A stretch of DNA of 64,000 nt from Pomphorhynchus laevis (lineage: Eukaryota > Acanthocephala > Palaeacanthocephala > Echinorhynchida > Pomphorhynchidae). The stretch's first letter is position 1, and every line of letters begins with the position of its first letter. Positions 1 through 12,040 of the stretch are shown here, one piece after another. A program made the position numbers and the translations under genes. The stretch is taken from assembly GCA_012934845.2 (NCBI GenBank), contig WNNJ02003860.1:1-64000 (forward strand), read 5' to 3'. Below the pieces are notes generated by a model. That model was not told where the DNA came from. It saw only the letters and a list, made by a program, of their open reading frames with translations, and did no database searches.

Positions 1-168
1 ATTATAATTTATAATATATATTTGGAAAACAGGCAAGCAGTCGATCAAAATTTATTTTGATTAAAGTAAATAATTTATTAAATAACTTATTGAATTTAAT
101 AAATAAATAATTTATTTTATAAAATAATTTATTTTGATTTTGCAGGCCAGCAACTTACGAGCGTCGCT

Positions 169-206
169 TATATATTAATAAGCGTTGCAACGCTTATTAA
201 TATATA
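169..206. repeat. Perfect 38 bp palindrome
   Basis: A two-fold symmetric sequence centred on GCGTTGCAACGC with AT-rich arms (19 bp each, no mismatch). It lies in the LONP1 intron downstream of the Walker A exon. It could extrude as a cruciform or fold as an intronic RNA hairpin; function unknown. Confidence 0.9.
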
Positions 207-332
207 TCCAAGGCCTATATATCCGTAAAATAACTTTTAGTCAAACAATTTCAATTGTATAATCAGGAATTTTCTTAATCAAATATTTATTCAGAGAAAA
301 ATTATAAAATCCAAACATTTGACAATTCGTAC

Positions 333-3300
333 CTGTCTGTTCAGCGCACGAGCAATAGATTTACCGATGCTAGTTTTTCCAACACCAGGAGGTCCAACAA
401 AGCAAAGAATCTTTCCTTGACTACTTCCTGTCAACTTGCTAACAGCAATAAATTCCTGAACGATTATCGTAGAGAGAGTTTATTATAAAAATAGAATACA
501 AGTATTCGTTTCTTAATATCCTCCATTCCGTAATGATCTTCGTTAAGAATTTCTTCGGCTTTAGCAATATCCAAAGATTCGTTAGTAGCGTGACCCCATG
601 GTAGTATGGTAAGCCAATCGAGATAGTTCCTTGTAACGCTAGTACACAACAATCACTTTAAATAATATTTAATAATATTTACTAATATTTAAGCATAAGG
701 GTTTCCGCAAATGTAAACCCTTTTAAGTTTTTTTATAAAATACTAAATAGTTAACACTATTTAGTGTTTAATATTAAAAACAATCTTTGATAGTTACTTT
801 CAATGTTGTGAATTTAAAATCATTTCCTATTTCATTATGTCGTAATAACGCAGTTAATAGCGGCATAACCTATGCAAGCTATCCTATAACTTTAGATAGC
901 TATCCTATCTAAATCAAGATATAATATAACTATAGAAGCTATAAACTATAAAGTTTATAAACTATAAACTTTTATGACTAAATTATATAACTATAACTAT
1001 AATATATTATATATAAAACTAGAACTATACGCATTCTGGCCATTTTCAGTACATTCTCACCATGGATTCAATAACTAGTGAGATCCAGCGTCAAGCACCA
1101 TACACTATATTTTACGGGGATGATGTTCTCAAAAAGCAGCAAATGACAAGAAAGATCTCACAAATTAAGTCGTTATGGAGTGACCGTTTAGCACAGCATG
1201 GCTTGCGTTTAAACCTCCGAAAGACTGAGTATCTGACAACTTGTATGAATGAAACTGGCTCAATAAGTATAAATGGAACACATAATACAGTCCGCAAACT
1301 TTAAATATCTCGAATCGATACTCTCAGTAGACGGTTCCATCACAGCTGAAGTAAATGCGAGAATCAATACTGCATGGACCAAGTGTGTGCGAAGACTGGT
1401 GTTCTGTGCGATTGATGTATGAAGGATCGTATCAAATCCGAAATATATCGAAAAGTGTGATACATCATACATTATGATCTATGATGTATGATATATCTAA
1501 GATGTATGATCCATATTCATATAATCCATATCATCCATATGTTCTAATTTTACACCTCTTAATATTGAATTATAACTTTATATTTATTTAATTAAGATTA
1601 AGAACATTAATCTGGCATTTATAATAAAGCCATTTTAATATTAAATTAGATCATTAATATTAAATAATATTAAATTAATTATATTAGATTATTCAGTAAA
1701 GACAAAATAATCAGAACAGGTTGTTATCCTGTCTTTATGGAAATCAAAGTAAGAAACTGCTGAAGATCAAAAAGCAAGATTATCGAAATGAAAATTGTTT
1801 GTTCTGTTGATTATTCACAAAATAGTGAATGATCGACAGAACATTCAGAGATTCCATCAACATATATAATCAAGGTGGAATTGATTAATTAACAAATTGC
1901 AATTTGATGCGAAAATAAAAGTTATTGCATAAAATTATCATCAAAACCGATACGTAAAAGTGAATATTAAAACAGAATGAACGCAAACCAGAACCTGCTG
2001 AACATATTTTTTCCGTTAGAATCAAAAGTTATTGCATAAAATTATCATCAAAACCGATACGTAAAACTTACTTAAATTCAGCAGACTGTGGATCTAGAGT
2101 GCTAAGTTTATTAAGTTCCTCCTCTATTACCTCTTTTACATGAACTGGAATCTTGTCAGCGTCGTTCTATTCGTGAGCGAGCACACTTTTAAATAGTAAA
2201 TCAAATAGGCACGCGTTACCATACGAGATTTGTATTTATCGATAATAGATGTCTTTTCGTCTTTCTCCAGACCTAGTTCCTTTCTAATGATCTTCATCTG
2301 TTCTTGTAATAGAAATTTACGATTTTGTGTTTTGATTTTCTCTTCGACCTACAATAAAAGAAAAAGGAAAAATAATTAATAAACATTTATTTAATGGAAA
2401 TAAAAATTATAAACTCAAAAAATTGTAATATAAGAAGTAAGATAAAAACACATTTAGTTTGTATTGATTTAAATTAAATAAAATCATGAGATACCAAATT
2501 GATTTGGTTGTTAAGTATTGCTTTATCTTAACTAATGATGCCAGATGTTATTAAAAATTCAATTAATTAAATAAATTAATAAACAATTGTTAATGACGCA
2601 ATTGCATAATCGCAATAGTGTGTCGTTAGCAAATATAAAGCAGATGTAATCCATATAACAAAGAATTGTAAATAATCATTAAATTATAAATGTAAATAAT
2701 TATGGTAATTATTAAGTCATCAATAGTGTAATATTAACTAAAATTTAATAAATAAAATAATTGATTGTTTATTAATTACTTGTTTCTTATTTATTAAATA
2801 TTAATTTATTATTAATAAATAGTAATGAGAATCTAAGTTTAAGAATATTAAATCAGTCTTAAGAATATATCAGAGATGCTTTTAATACTATTTCGACTCC
2901 AAATGAATAAAACATTATAACGTTTAAAATCTAATTTAGATTTCATTAATTATTATTAATTTGGATCAGATCACATAATCAGATATTCTCAATATTCACG
3001 ATTTTTGATCAAAATAAAATTGATTATGTATATATGTATATAATATATTACATAATCAATGAATATCATACATTTAAAATGTATATATGTTTGTATTAAA
3101 ATATATATCTATTATTCATTATCATTTACATAATGGCATATCATAGTAACCGAAAAAGATAGGCAAATTTAATTCAAAACAAACTTTTCATAAAATATAA
3201 GCTTATTTACGGATTCACATTAGATAAAAAGGATTTAAACTGCATAAATTCTGATAGTAAACGCAACACTAAAAAATTCAATAATTCAGATCAGTAACAG

Positions 3301-6300
3301 GTTAAATGACAAATTACAAATTACATTTTTAATCAAAATCATTCTCTATCATCGGTTTGTAAAAGCAGCATGAAATTCACGCATTAATTACGAGATAATT
3401 AATTTTACAAAAGAAAACTGGATAATAAAAATACCCATTGTGTTATGTAAGTGTGTTACATAATAAAGCAATATTATTCCCCAATAAATATATTATCATT
3501 ATATATTTAGACTCGACCCAACATAGCAGGGGTCAAAATACATGCAAATAATATATTTCCTCTGATTTAATTTGATTATCTATTGTGATATCATATTATA
3601 ATATGGTATTTATTATCTATTAATATTTCTCACTTTAGAGAAATATATTTATATATTTACCATAGTTTTACTAAATATATTTAATAATAATTATATCATT
3701 ATTAAATAAATAATAAATAAATAATAAATAATAATAGATAAATAGATATAATATAATATATACAATATAATGTATATATTATATATTATATACAATATAA
3801 AATATTTTGTAAAGTTGCAAAGTATTTTTAAAAACTTTGATTTATGAACCGATTAATAAATTGTATAATATAGAATTTATTAAATTATCCATTTATTAAT
3901 TATAATTAGTATTAAATAATGTCACTAATACCATTTTAATAGTTCATTAGAATGAACTGCGAAAAGCATGTAGTTTATTATGATTAACTACAATTACAGG
4001 GCGAAACCTGTAATCAGGTTTCAGCCTCTATTTATCAACTCAATATAGCGTAGGGAATTTACACGTAAATTATAAAAATTATGGAAATTACGTAAAATAT
4101 TACATATAATAGAACATAACATAGTATCACAACAGAGAATAGAATTTTACATTTTATTGTTACCAATAATTTTGTCATTTCAAAAATAATACAATTTTCC
4201 GATTAAAATACCAAGTTCGGGAAATTTGGGTTAAATCCTACCGACTTTCTCGCGTGTTAGAAAATCACTGATTTTTACCTGTAAAATTAAACACAAATTT
4301 GGTTACGTCTGTCAATACTTGTCACGTACTCTTTTAATCTAACAATTATGTTGACCTGGATAAAACTAATTTGGAATTGTACCAAATTAAAATTGAAATA
4401 GCAAATGATAATAAACAGCTGAACATAAAAGTCTGAAACATTATGTTGTCTTCTATAAAATAATTAGATTCATGCAAACTTTTTTCGAAGTTAATGTATT
4501 TTCTGATCATGGTTGGTAAACAGAAAGTTTGTTTAAATAATAATTTTAAAATAATTAATTAATTAATTAATTTAATTCTTATGCAAATTTATATTAATAA
4601 ATATTGATTTATTAATTATTCAATTATAAAATACAATATTCTTTGTTTCAGACAATTATAAAAAATATATAAAAATAGTGTACAATATATACATAAAAAT
4701 ACACGAAATAATAAAATATATAAATTTATTATATATAATAGGCAGTAAAAAAATATATAATAATATTAATATAATATATTAATATTATTAATACTGCCTG
4801 TTAATAAATAATTAATAATTATCTGCTCAAAATCTGGTAATTATTAAGGTACTGAAATCTATCTACTTCATACATTTTATTAAATAAAAGTCATCTTACT
4901 TCCTCCCCTATCTTTTGTTGAAGTCTCATAATTTCGACTTCCTTCTTAAGTAAAGCCAGTGACAATTCCAGTCTCTTCTTAACCTATAACGGCAAATAAC
5001 TTACAAAAAGCACATTTTAAAATAAGCATACATTCATTTCTGCTAAAATTGGTTGCAAGTCTCTTGAATCAGCCGTGCTAAGAACAGCACCTAACGAGCT
5101 AAAATTATTAAACAAAGAAGTATATATAATGTAAATTACCCAAGTCTCCAAGATGCTCTGGGTTATCTGTAAATACCTGGCCACGAACGGCCGATACTTG
5201 GAATATGTCCCTATACAGTAAATTTATATAGCAGAAATTTTAAAACAAATTTGCACTTGAGACTCAAATATGTAAATAAATGAATAATGCCTGATTCACA
5301 TCTAATGAATAACATCCATTTTAAATGATGGCATTTATTTTTTAGAGCTCTCAGTATTATTACGGAAATAAGGATTAGAAATATGATATTACAATTTAGT
5401 TTTGAAATTATTTAAAAAATAAGTAAACAAAAGGTGGATATTATGATATTTTAGTTGAGTATAAAGAGCCCATACTATTAAGTCTCACTCTCAAATCATA
5501 AATACCTATAAAGAGGGTTACGAGACATAATTTCGCGAACTGCTAGAATTATTTCTCCTCCAAGTGCCTTAATTTCTATTGACTTCTCAAAAGGTTCGGC
5601 TGCCACATTAGAAGTGTTAACCATTATTGTTTTGTCCAAATCGCTAATAGGTGGGAGCTTACTAGCTAAAAATTAAAATGAATATTAGACAAAATCCGAA
5701 GCATTAAGCATAGCTAAAAAACCACTGTATCAGAAGTTTTTTCAAACTAAATTTTTATTGTTATATATGTTATGCGAGAATTTAAAATAAGTTTAATTTA
5801 ATGTCTTTGAGAATAATAAATCATCTTGGATTATTCGATAAACACTTTTTCATAAATGAGACATGTTTTTAACAAACAACGGAATGTCAGTATTATATAT
5901 GTGCTGTTGAGAACAAAACGAGATTAAAAGCGAGATTAACTCTTTAAACCCGACAAAATTTGTCGGGTTTAAAGAGTTAGAACTACAATTGTCTAAATCT
6001 TATCTTTAGTAAGATAATAGCAGAGCATTTCCAACAATTTAGTGATTAGTGATGACGATTAGGTTAATTTTATTTCTTGATAAAAGATAAATACAAATAT
6101 CGACACAAGAAACAAATTTGATAAGAATCGAAAAAACAACTTGAGAGATGCAATGAAAATTAAATTAACAATTCAAAATACGATGTACCAAGAACACTAA
6201 TGTCAATAAGTGGAACTGATTCCTTTCAACTGCAAATGTTAACGGTACAAAAAATGTTTGTGTATAATTTTATGTATTAAAATTAAGGTAAATTAATTAA

Positions 6301-9027
6301 AATTTAATAATTAATAATTAAAATTAAGCGGTAACTTAATCTCATATAATTATTACATCGAAAATAAATGTATTGAAAGTTCTTCCGAAGATTCGTTTTA
6401 AAATTAATTTGATAGATTATTTTAATTTTAATTTTAAAGTTATTTTAATTTTATTTTTAAATATATTTTTTGATTTGAGATATATTTAAGATTTTACAAA
6501 TAATAAATTTCAAACTTAATAATATAAGCTCCTCTTAAAATATAAAATTAATGAAAAGTCCTTTTACGCGAATGATTGAATTTTTGATTGTTGTTTTAGA
6601 ATCAATTAGTGACCAATTATTAAAATGAAATTACTATTTGCAATTAAAATTTTAATATTTCGAACACTTTAAAAAAACGTTTTGAATTATAGTTGTAAAA
6701 TATAGTTATATTTATATTACATATGGTTATATGGTTATATAAATTATAATTGCACATTATAAAAAAAACAAAACTTATTTATTAAACTTAGAAAAAGATT
6801 ACTGATACGGATATCGAAGAAGATTATAAAGTGCAAAACAAATCTAGTAAAATAAAAAAGGTACCATTGTGATTATGGGAAAAATTTCGAATAATATTGC
6901 AGATTATTTCGAATAATCTGCAATAATTTTCTTCAATAATCTTACATTTTTAATAGTAGAGTAAGTTAATACAAAGAACTGTCGAAGCTACATCATTATT
7001 TAATAGAAAATACACACAATGATATCATATTTATTAACATGAAAGGATCCTGATCGGTCGGAAAATCCAAATAGTTTAAATCTTTAATATTTAAAAGTAT
7101 TTGATATTGTGGAGCCACCCTTCAGTAGCTATAGAAAATAGAGAATTTGTGATGCTGGTGAAAAATATAAACATTGATGTAATAAAGCAAGCATACAGAC
7201 ATGTTTTCTATTCAAATACGTCAGAATTTCTTTAATTAAACTTATACAGTAAGTGTAAACTATGTATTTACTAAAGTACGTACTCACCGTCTTCACCGCC
7301 TGCGTCAGCATCAGATAGTTGAACAGAATTTAACAGCTTAATCCTTAAAACATTCATTCATAAATCATTTAAAGAAAAACAATAAATAATATATTTTTTA
7401 TCATTAATCAATTATAATATAATATTATTTCTATTATTTAATAATGTTTTATAGTATATAATATAAGTAATATTATATAATAAAAATATTATTAAATATT
7501 ATTTTAATATTAGATTACATTAAAATAATAATTAAATATTTTATAATTATATGATCTAAATATATAATATTATCGAAATATTAAATTTTTAAGTTGTCAT
7601 AGTTGGTAAATGTCACACAAAATATTCACATAAAAATTATTAAAAAAAACTTTGAAATGTAAATATTCTCGGCGAAGAATATTTAAACAAAAACTTTTTT
7701 AAATTGAAAATTGTATTAGAACACATAAATACCTAAATATTTAATATTAGTTCTTACCGACGCATACACGCTACGACCATTTTTAATCTATTATTTACTT
7801 CTTCAAGCTCATGGATAACACAAAATGAACCAATATCGTAAACATCATTTACATTCTTGACAACTTCATTGTAGTTTCTAAATAAAATAAAATGTTTAAT
7901 TTACAACATTTTTGCGTGCATAGAATTACGAATCATCTTTACGTAGAAACAAAGCAATGTATGGTTGATTGAAATGAACTTTGCGTAGAATCAAACGTTG
8001 CAAATCTGGATCGTTTACCTATAATTATTAAAATCAAATACCAAATACACGAAAATCTTTCTATTTAATTAGCAAATATATCATTATTCAGTGTAGATAT
8101 CAATATTGATAGCTTGTGGCACTTTTTTCAATCTATTTCATCCACATAATTCGGACAAATTCTGAAATAATTTCGATGCTTTTAACAAATTTTACAAAAC
8201 TATAAATACAGCTCGCTTCAAATTTAAGTTTAAAGTTAATTGAAGCAGAACTGATAAATAAAAGTAAATATTTACATTTACTAAATATTTAAATATAAAT
8301 TGTTTTAAAAATTCAATTCCAAAATGCAAAATTAAATGATTTAAAAGAAAACGTAAGGAGTACAGATTCGAAAAATACAAAACTTAAATTTGGGAAGATA
8401 ATAATCACAGCGCATAACAGCGAATATTGAGTGCATTCATAGAAAACAAAAATATAATATACATATAAACCTATAAATGTATATATAATATACATTTTCG
8501 TATAGCTTTCGAGAATCAATACTTTGACAAATACAGCCAGAAACTAAGTGACTTATAAATGTATTTATTAATTCATAGAATCTTACCTCTATTACTTTTA
8601 TAAATTTTGGAAATAGCGGATGTCTGTTTATAGCTAGCACAGGTAAAACAGGAAACTCCGCTGGAATCTCCAAAGGAGAAACCGTACTGGAATCGTCCTT
8701 ATGTACACCAAGTGATGCTTTAGTTGTGGGTTTGATCGAGTTCTTTCCGTCATCACTGCTTTCAGGAGGATCGCTGGATTCGGGTGGCAAATTGTCATCC
8801 GACATTTTATTATGTAATCCCGCAAAAAAGGTTTTTTGCAAACAAGATGACTTATGCAGCATAGTCTGCAGTGGCAATAGATGTCTTTCAAAGGATAACC
8901 CACTACTATATCTCAACTGACTTAGACCGTAACAGCGTCGCAGTGGAAACTTGTTAACGAAGAAACATCCTCTTGTGATTATGATTTTATGGACATTATT
9001 TAGACACATAAGATTGGAAAACTGCAT
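333..9027 (-). CDS. LONP1: Mitochondrial Lon protease (LONP1), 5' part, 12 exons
   Basis: ATP-dependent serine protease of the mitochondrial matrix that degrades damaged and regulatory proteins. Exons read by me in transcript order: 9027-8587, 8018-7930, 7877-7758, 7343-7288, 5665-5506, 5210-5140, 5090-5032, 4983-4900, 2348-2220, 2166-2072, 638-500, 455-333. All junctions are GT-AG and the phase is kept throughout, giving 522 codons. Exon 1 supplies a basic, Ser-rich presequence, an acidic linker (residues ~75-95) and the start of the Lon N domain ([12 protein letters not shown]). Later exons follow animal LONP1 closely, for example [48 protein letters not shown] and the Walker A loop GPPGVGKTS in the last exon seen. 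The rest of the AAA+ domain and the Ser-Lys protease domain lie beyond base 1. The start is the first Met of the exon 1 frame. The charged insert in the human N domain is largely missing here. Introns are 44, 48, 49, 52, 53, 295, 414, 568, 1433, 1622 and 2551 bp. Confidence 0.95.
1040..1480 (+). mobile_element. LINE reverse-transcriptase fragment (RTE-like) in a LONP1 intron
   Basis: Translation gives FYGDDVL, then [22 protein letters not shown] and [11 protein letters not shown], and after one frame change [25 protein letters not shown] in the next frame. This is the fingers/palm-to-thumb stretch of an RTE-like LINE well known from nematodes and arthropods; the usual catalytic box is FYADD and here it reads FYGDD. 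Only about 140 residues remain, so it is a dead scrap. It is inserted antisense to LONP1 in the 1433 bp intron between exons 10 and 11. Confidence 0.8.
1919..2070. repeat. 43 bp direct repeat beside the exon 10 splice donor
   Basis: The stretch beginning AGTTATTGCATAAAATTATC occurs at about 1919-1961 and again at 2028-2070, nearly identical. The second copy ends on the 5' splice site of LONP1 exon 10, so the intron start has been copied ~109 bp further into the intron. Probably a local duplication. Confidence 0.75.
2349..4899 (-). other. LONP1 intron 8, AT-rich, no gene seen
   Basis: A 2.55 kb intron of AT-rich sequence. I see short (TA)n tracts near 3020-3110 and 3740-3800, a CGACCCAACATAGCAGG motif near 3515 that matches the start of the dispersed R repeat in reverse orientation, and a short hairpin at 4009-4028 (GAAACCTG, loop TAAT, CAGGTTTC) resembling part of R. 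No coding potential. Confidence 0.6.
5666..7287 (-). other. LONP1 intron 4, AT-rich, no gene seen
   Basis: AT-rich intron carrying the 5937-5979 palindrome and a smaller palindrome near 6893-6929 (GCAGATTATTTCGAATAATCTGC). No coding potential recognised. Confidence 0.6.
5937..5979. repeat. 21 bp perfect inverted repeat (hairpin)
   Basis: Arms of 21 bp around a single central base, containing TTTAAACCCGACAAA and its complement. It sits in the 1622 bp LONP1 intron between exons 4 and 5. Transcribed on either strand it would give a strong hairpin. Confidence 0.9.
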
Positions 9028-9146
9028 CGATGGAATCTTCGCAGATTTGTTTAAAAATACGTAATCTGAAAAATGTAAGGAACTATCTAAATAATGTCGA
9101 ATGAAGTATTTTAAGATTGCTTACAATGTAAAAGTAAAAGAAGTTT

Positions 9147-9480
9147 TAAATAGTTGATAATGATCCATTATTGATAAAGAATTATTAAAGCTGGTTCAAA
9201 TAAAGAAGGAAAATTTTATTTGATATTTTGCTAACCTTTGTTAGCATCTTCAGAAAATTAAAGTTGGATTTTAGATTTTTATTTACCCACTCCCGTCTAT
9301 CGATGATGAGCAGAATAAATAAAAAATAAAAATACTGAAAGTTATTTAATATTCAATTATATTTTTTTTAAAATTGATAATGATCCATTATTGATAAAGA
9401 ATTATTAAAGCTGGATCAAAGAATGCAAATTTTATTTGATATTTCGCTAACTTCCATTAGCATCTTTAGAAAATTACAAT
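9147..9480. repeat. Two arms of a palindromic MITE-like repeat (family M)
   Basis: Two direct copies, about 9157-9260 and 9370-9475, of a ~105 bp arm beginning TTGATAATGATCCATTATTG and containing a small stem GCTAAC...GTTAGC followed by ATCTTCAG. The same arm forms both ends of the more complete copy at 45.2-45.6 kb and occurs near 10.43-10.60 kb. On the minus strand the arm reads CTGAAGA, stem, GCGAAA in the better copies. No ORF; non-autonomous. Confidence 0.75.
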
Positions 9481-10084
9481 ATGTTTTATTTTTGAATAAA
9501 GGACTTGATTGATATATTTTTATTTTATTAATAAATCGAGTTATGACATTGATGTTCAATCAATCAACCGCCTAATGCGCTGTGCTCTTTTCAAGTATTT
9601 TCTAATATCGTCAATATCAAGCTCACGGTTTGTTGAGAAAATGATTAAGTGCTGCGGATGATTAAACTTACGTATGGTTGCAACGCTAATTGATTAAAAA
9701 TAAGTTAGACTTTTCGCGTACGTGTAAAAATGTCTAGCAACTTTTAAATACACAGTTGAACATCTTTATTTATAATGTGACGATTTAAGTATTACCGAAC
9801 TAAACATTTTATTTATAAAAAGAAAATTGAGGATATCAAATAAACAACATAACAATATTCATTCAGCAAGTTTACATTCGTCTTCTCGGGCGTGCAGATC
9901 GGGTCTTGACCTTAAACACAGATAAAATCAACACTGACAGTTGAATTATTTAAAAACATTAAAGCTATTTATTCAATTGACTTTGTGTTGAACCGAATTA
10001 CATCTGAATTGAAACTCAATGCATTTGAGTCAGTCAATGTATTTTTATCTAATAATAATTGGATTGATGTTTAACGCACTCATC

Positions 10085-10240
10085 GTCATAATCAACTTAT
10101 CATGGGGTACATGACCAAATGCTTTGGAGAAGTCAAAAATATGACATCTACAGCATACCCCTCATCCACTATGGAACCCCAACTTTCCTGTGCCAATAAA
10201 AGGTTGGTTACTGTGGAACCAACCATTTGAGTCAGTCAAC
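10085..10240 (-). mobile_element. CR1-like LINE reverse-transcriptase scrap
   Basis: On the minus strand the sequence reads STVTNLLLAQESWGSIVDEG and, after a frame change, DFSKAFGHVPHDKL. This is the GRSCVTNLL...DFSKAFDKVPHD stretch of CR1-type reverse transcriptases. Only ~50 residues survive and at least one frameshift is present. Confidence 0.8.
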
Positions 10241-10429
10241 GTATTTTTATCTAGTCAGTGGATAGGCATTATTCATTTTGTACATTTATTTCAATGAACG
10301 AGGGAACATTAAAGCTAATTATTCAATTTTTCAATTGTTAGATTGAAAAATTGAATAATTAGACAATAATCTAACACTAGAATTTTTCAATTCTAATGTT
10401 AGATTATTATAATCATCAATTTATTTGAA

Positions 10430-10605
10430 TAGAAGATAAACTTTACAAATAATTATTAAAGCTGGATCAAAGGAAATACGAAATTATTTTTGATATTTCA
10501 TAAAATTGAAGATGAAAATTTAAGCCAACTTTCTGAAGATGCTAGCAGAGGTTAGCAAAATATCAATAAAAGTTTCCTTCTTTATTTGTAATCATTGCCG
10601 AATTG
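10430..10605. repeat. Family M palindromic repeat, short copy
   Basis: Contains ATTATTAAAGCTGGATCAAAG on one side and CTGAAGATGCTAGCAGAGG then TTAGCAAAATATC on the other, so parts of both arms of family M face each other. Diverged relative to 45.2 kb. Confidence 0.6.
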
Positions 10606-10945
10606 ATAAATAAAATATTGGAGTAAAAATACTGATAAAACGAAAATAATTGTCGTACTTTTTTAGTGCAATCAGTAACAAATGCATTCAAAAGTTTACC
10701 TGTGACATAGATACCAACCTTGTACTGTTTAAACCACACAACAAAAGCTTACATACTCAGAAATACCAAAATCAAATACGATTCACGTGAAGATTTTGCA
10801 AACCAAAGATGCAATTGCGTGCTCGTTAATATCTCGGAATTGTAGTGATTTACCAGGTGATTAAAAAACCTCGGTTTTATATCAATTATTATAAGCTCTG
10901 GCTAATGCCAGCGCATTCTCTCTAGTTATGAAGGAATTGACAAAA

Positions 10946-10985
10946 CGATACCAGGTACCGTTTCGTCATTATTTTGACTCATCAG
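10946..10985 (-). ncRNA. Hammerhead-like half core, minus-strand copy
   Basis: Minus-strand reading: CTGATGA, GTCA-AAATAA-TGAC, GAAA, then CGGTAC-CTG-GTATCG and TT. The stem III hairpin is one pair better than in the 11327 copy. The facing arm at 11035-11075 keeps GAAAC but has lost CTGATGA. Confidence 0.35.
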
Positions 10986-11326
10986 TGCCAGATACCTCCT
11001 ACTACTGGATGCAGAGAAGGACCGGCAGACGGAACGATAAAATAATGACGAAACGGTACCTGGTATCGTTTTCTCGATTGCTTCGTGGCTTCCACATTAT
11101 ACAAACAGAAAAATGCCCAAGGAAATCTCTCATTTTCTCGTAAAATACAAATAAGTTGGCAGATAAATAGAGAGAATGCGTTGGCATTAGCCCATGATCT
11201 TAGCTAATGATCCTTTTGGCGAAGCATGTACCTAGTTTGCTAGAAATTTTCTAGCTTAAGTACCTTTGACATACTCGTGCCGTCTGCCGGTCCTCCTCTG
11301 CATCCAGTAGTGGGAGGTATCTGGCA

Positions 11327-11368
11327 CTGATGAGTCAAAATAATGACGAAACGGTACCTGATATCGTT
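11327..11368 (+). ncRNA. Hammerhead-like half core (CUGAUGA, stem II, GAAA, stem III)
   Basis: CTGATGA (11327-11333) is followed by a 4 bp stem GTCA/TGAC, then GAAA (11348-11351), then a ~5 bp hairpin CGGTA/TATCG and GTT. This matches the conserved catalytic core order of hammerhead ribozymes. I could not find a convincing stem I, so activity is doubtful. The same core is on the minus strand at 10946-10985. Confidence 0.35.
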
Positions 11369-11639
11369 TTGTCGATTCCTTCGTGGCTGCCACATCATAC
11401 AAAATAAGCCCACGTTAATCTCTCATTTACAGATAAAATTTTATTTTCAAAACGTTAGATTATGTTATGTCCATTGTTACTAAAAACATAAAAGACATTT
11501 GTTCGTTGATACCAAAATCAAACACGATTCACGTGAAGATTTCGCAAACCAAAGATGCAATTGCGTGCTCGTGAATACCTCGGAATTGTAGTGATTTACC
11601 AGGTGATTAAATAACCACTGTTTGATATCAATTATTCAT

Positions 11640-12040
11640 CTTAAACATCCTCTAATATATTAATTAAGCATCCTCTAGTATATTAAACATCCTTTTAATA
11701 TATTAATTTATAATTTAATCACATTTTCGAATTCCAATACAGATTCTATTTTAATTTCTATAAATTGTTAAATGTTATAACGAGTTCGTTTCAAGCATCT
11801 GGAAAACACCGTGTAAAATATTAATACTGAACAGACAAATTTCCAAGTAACCCACAAAAGAATACAAACTCAAGAAAATCAAGGACTTGCACATACCCAA
11901 CCAGAAAACCTTCAAGTTGCTAAAAGATGGTTTCTTTAAGGTCAACAAATTGATATAAGTAATGCATGTATATTGGAAAGTTAGAAAATATGCAAAAGGG
12001 CTAAATAGAATATGATGGACATGACATTTAATCACTACTT
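11640..12040. other. AT-rich spacer, no gene seen
   Basis: Contains a short ATCCTCTAATATATTAATTAAG-like repeat near 11645-11705. Open frames here are short and I recognise nothing in them. Confidence 0.5.

Larger units (their letters stand above)
10760..11637. repeat. Composite: ~130 bp direct repeats around a palindromic element (family H)
   Basis: A ~130 bp sequence beginning ACCAAAATCAAATACGATTC occurs at 10767-10890 and again at 11513-11637 in the same orientation. Between them lies an inverted-repeat element: outer arms near 10897-10925 and 11168-11200 (GCATTCTCTCTA and TAGAGAGAATGC), inner arms carrying CTGATGA, stem, GAAAC, and a further half element at 11275-11400. No protein is coded. 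Related arms form the element at 40.25-40.51 kb. Confidence 0.75.

Noticed and set aside
8313-8586. Extension of Lon exon 1 into the following sequence
   Set aside because: The frame is open there, but a good donor (GAG/GTAAGA) at 8587/8586 and homology resuming in the exon at 8018-7930 show this is intron.
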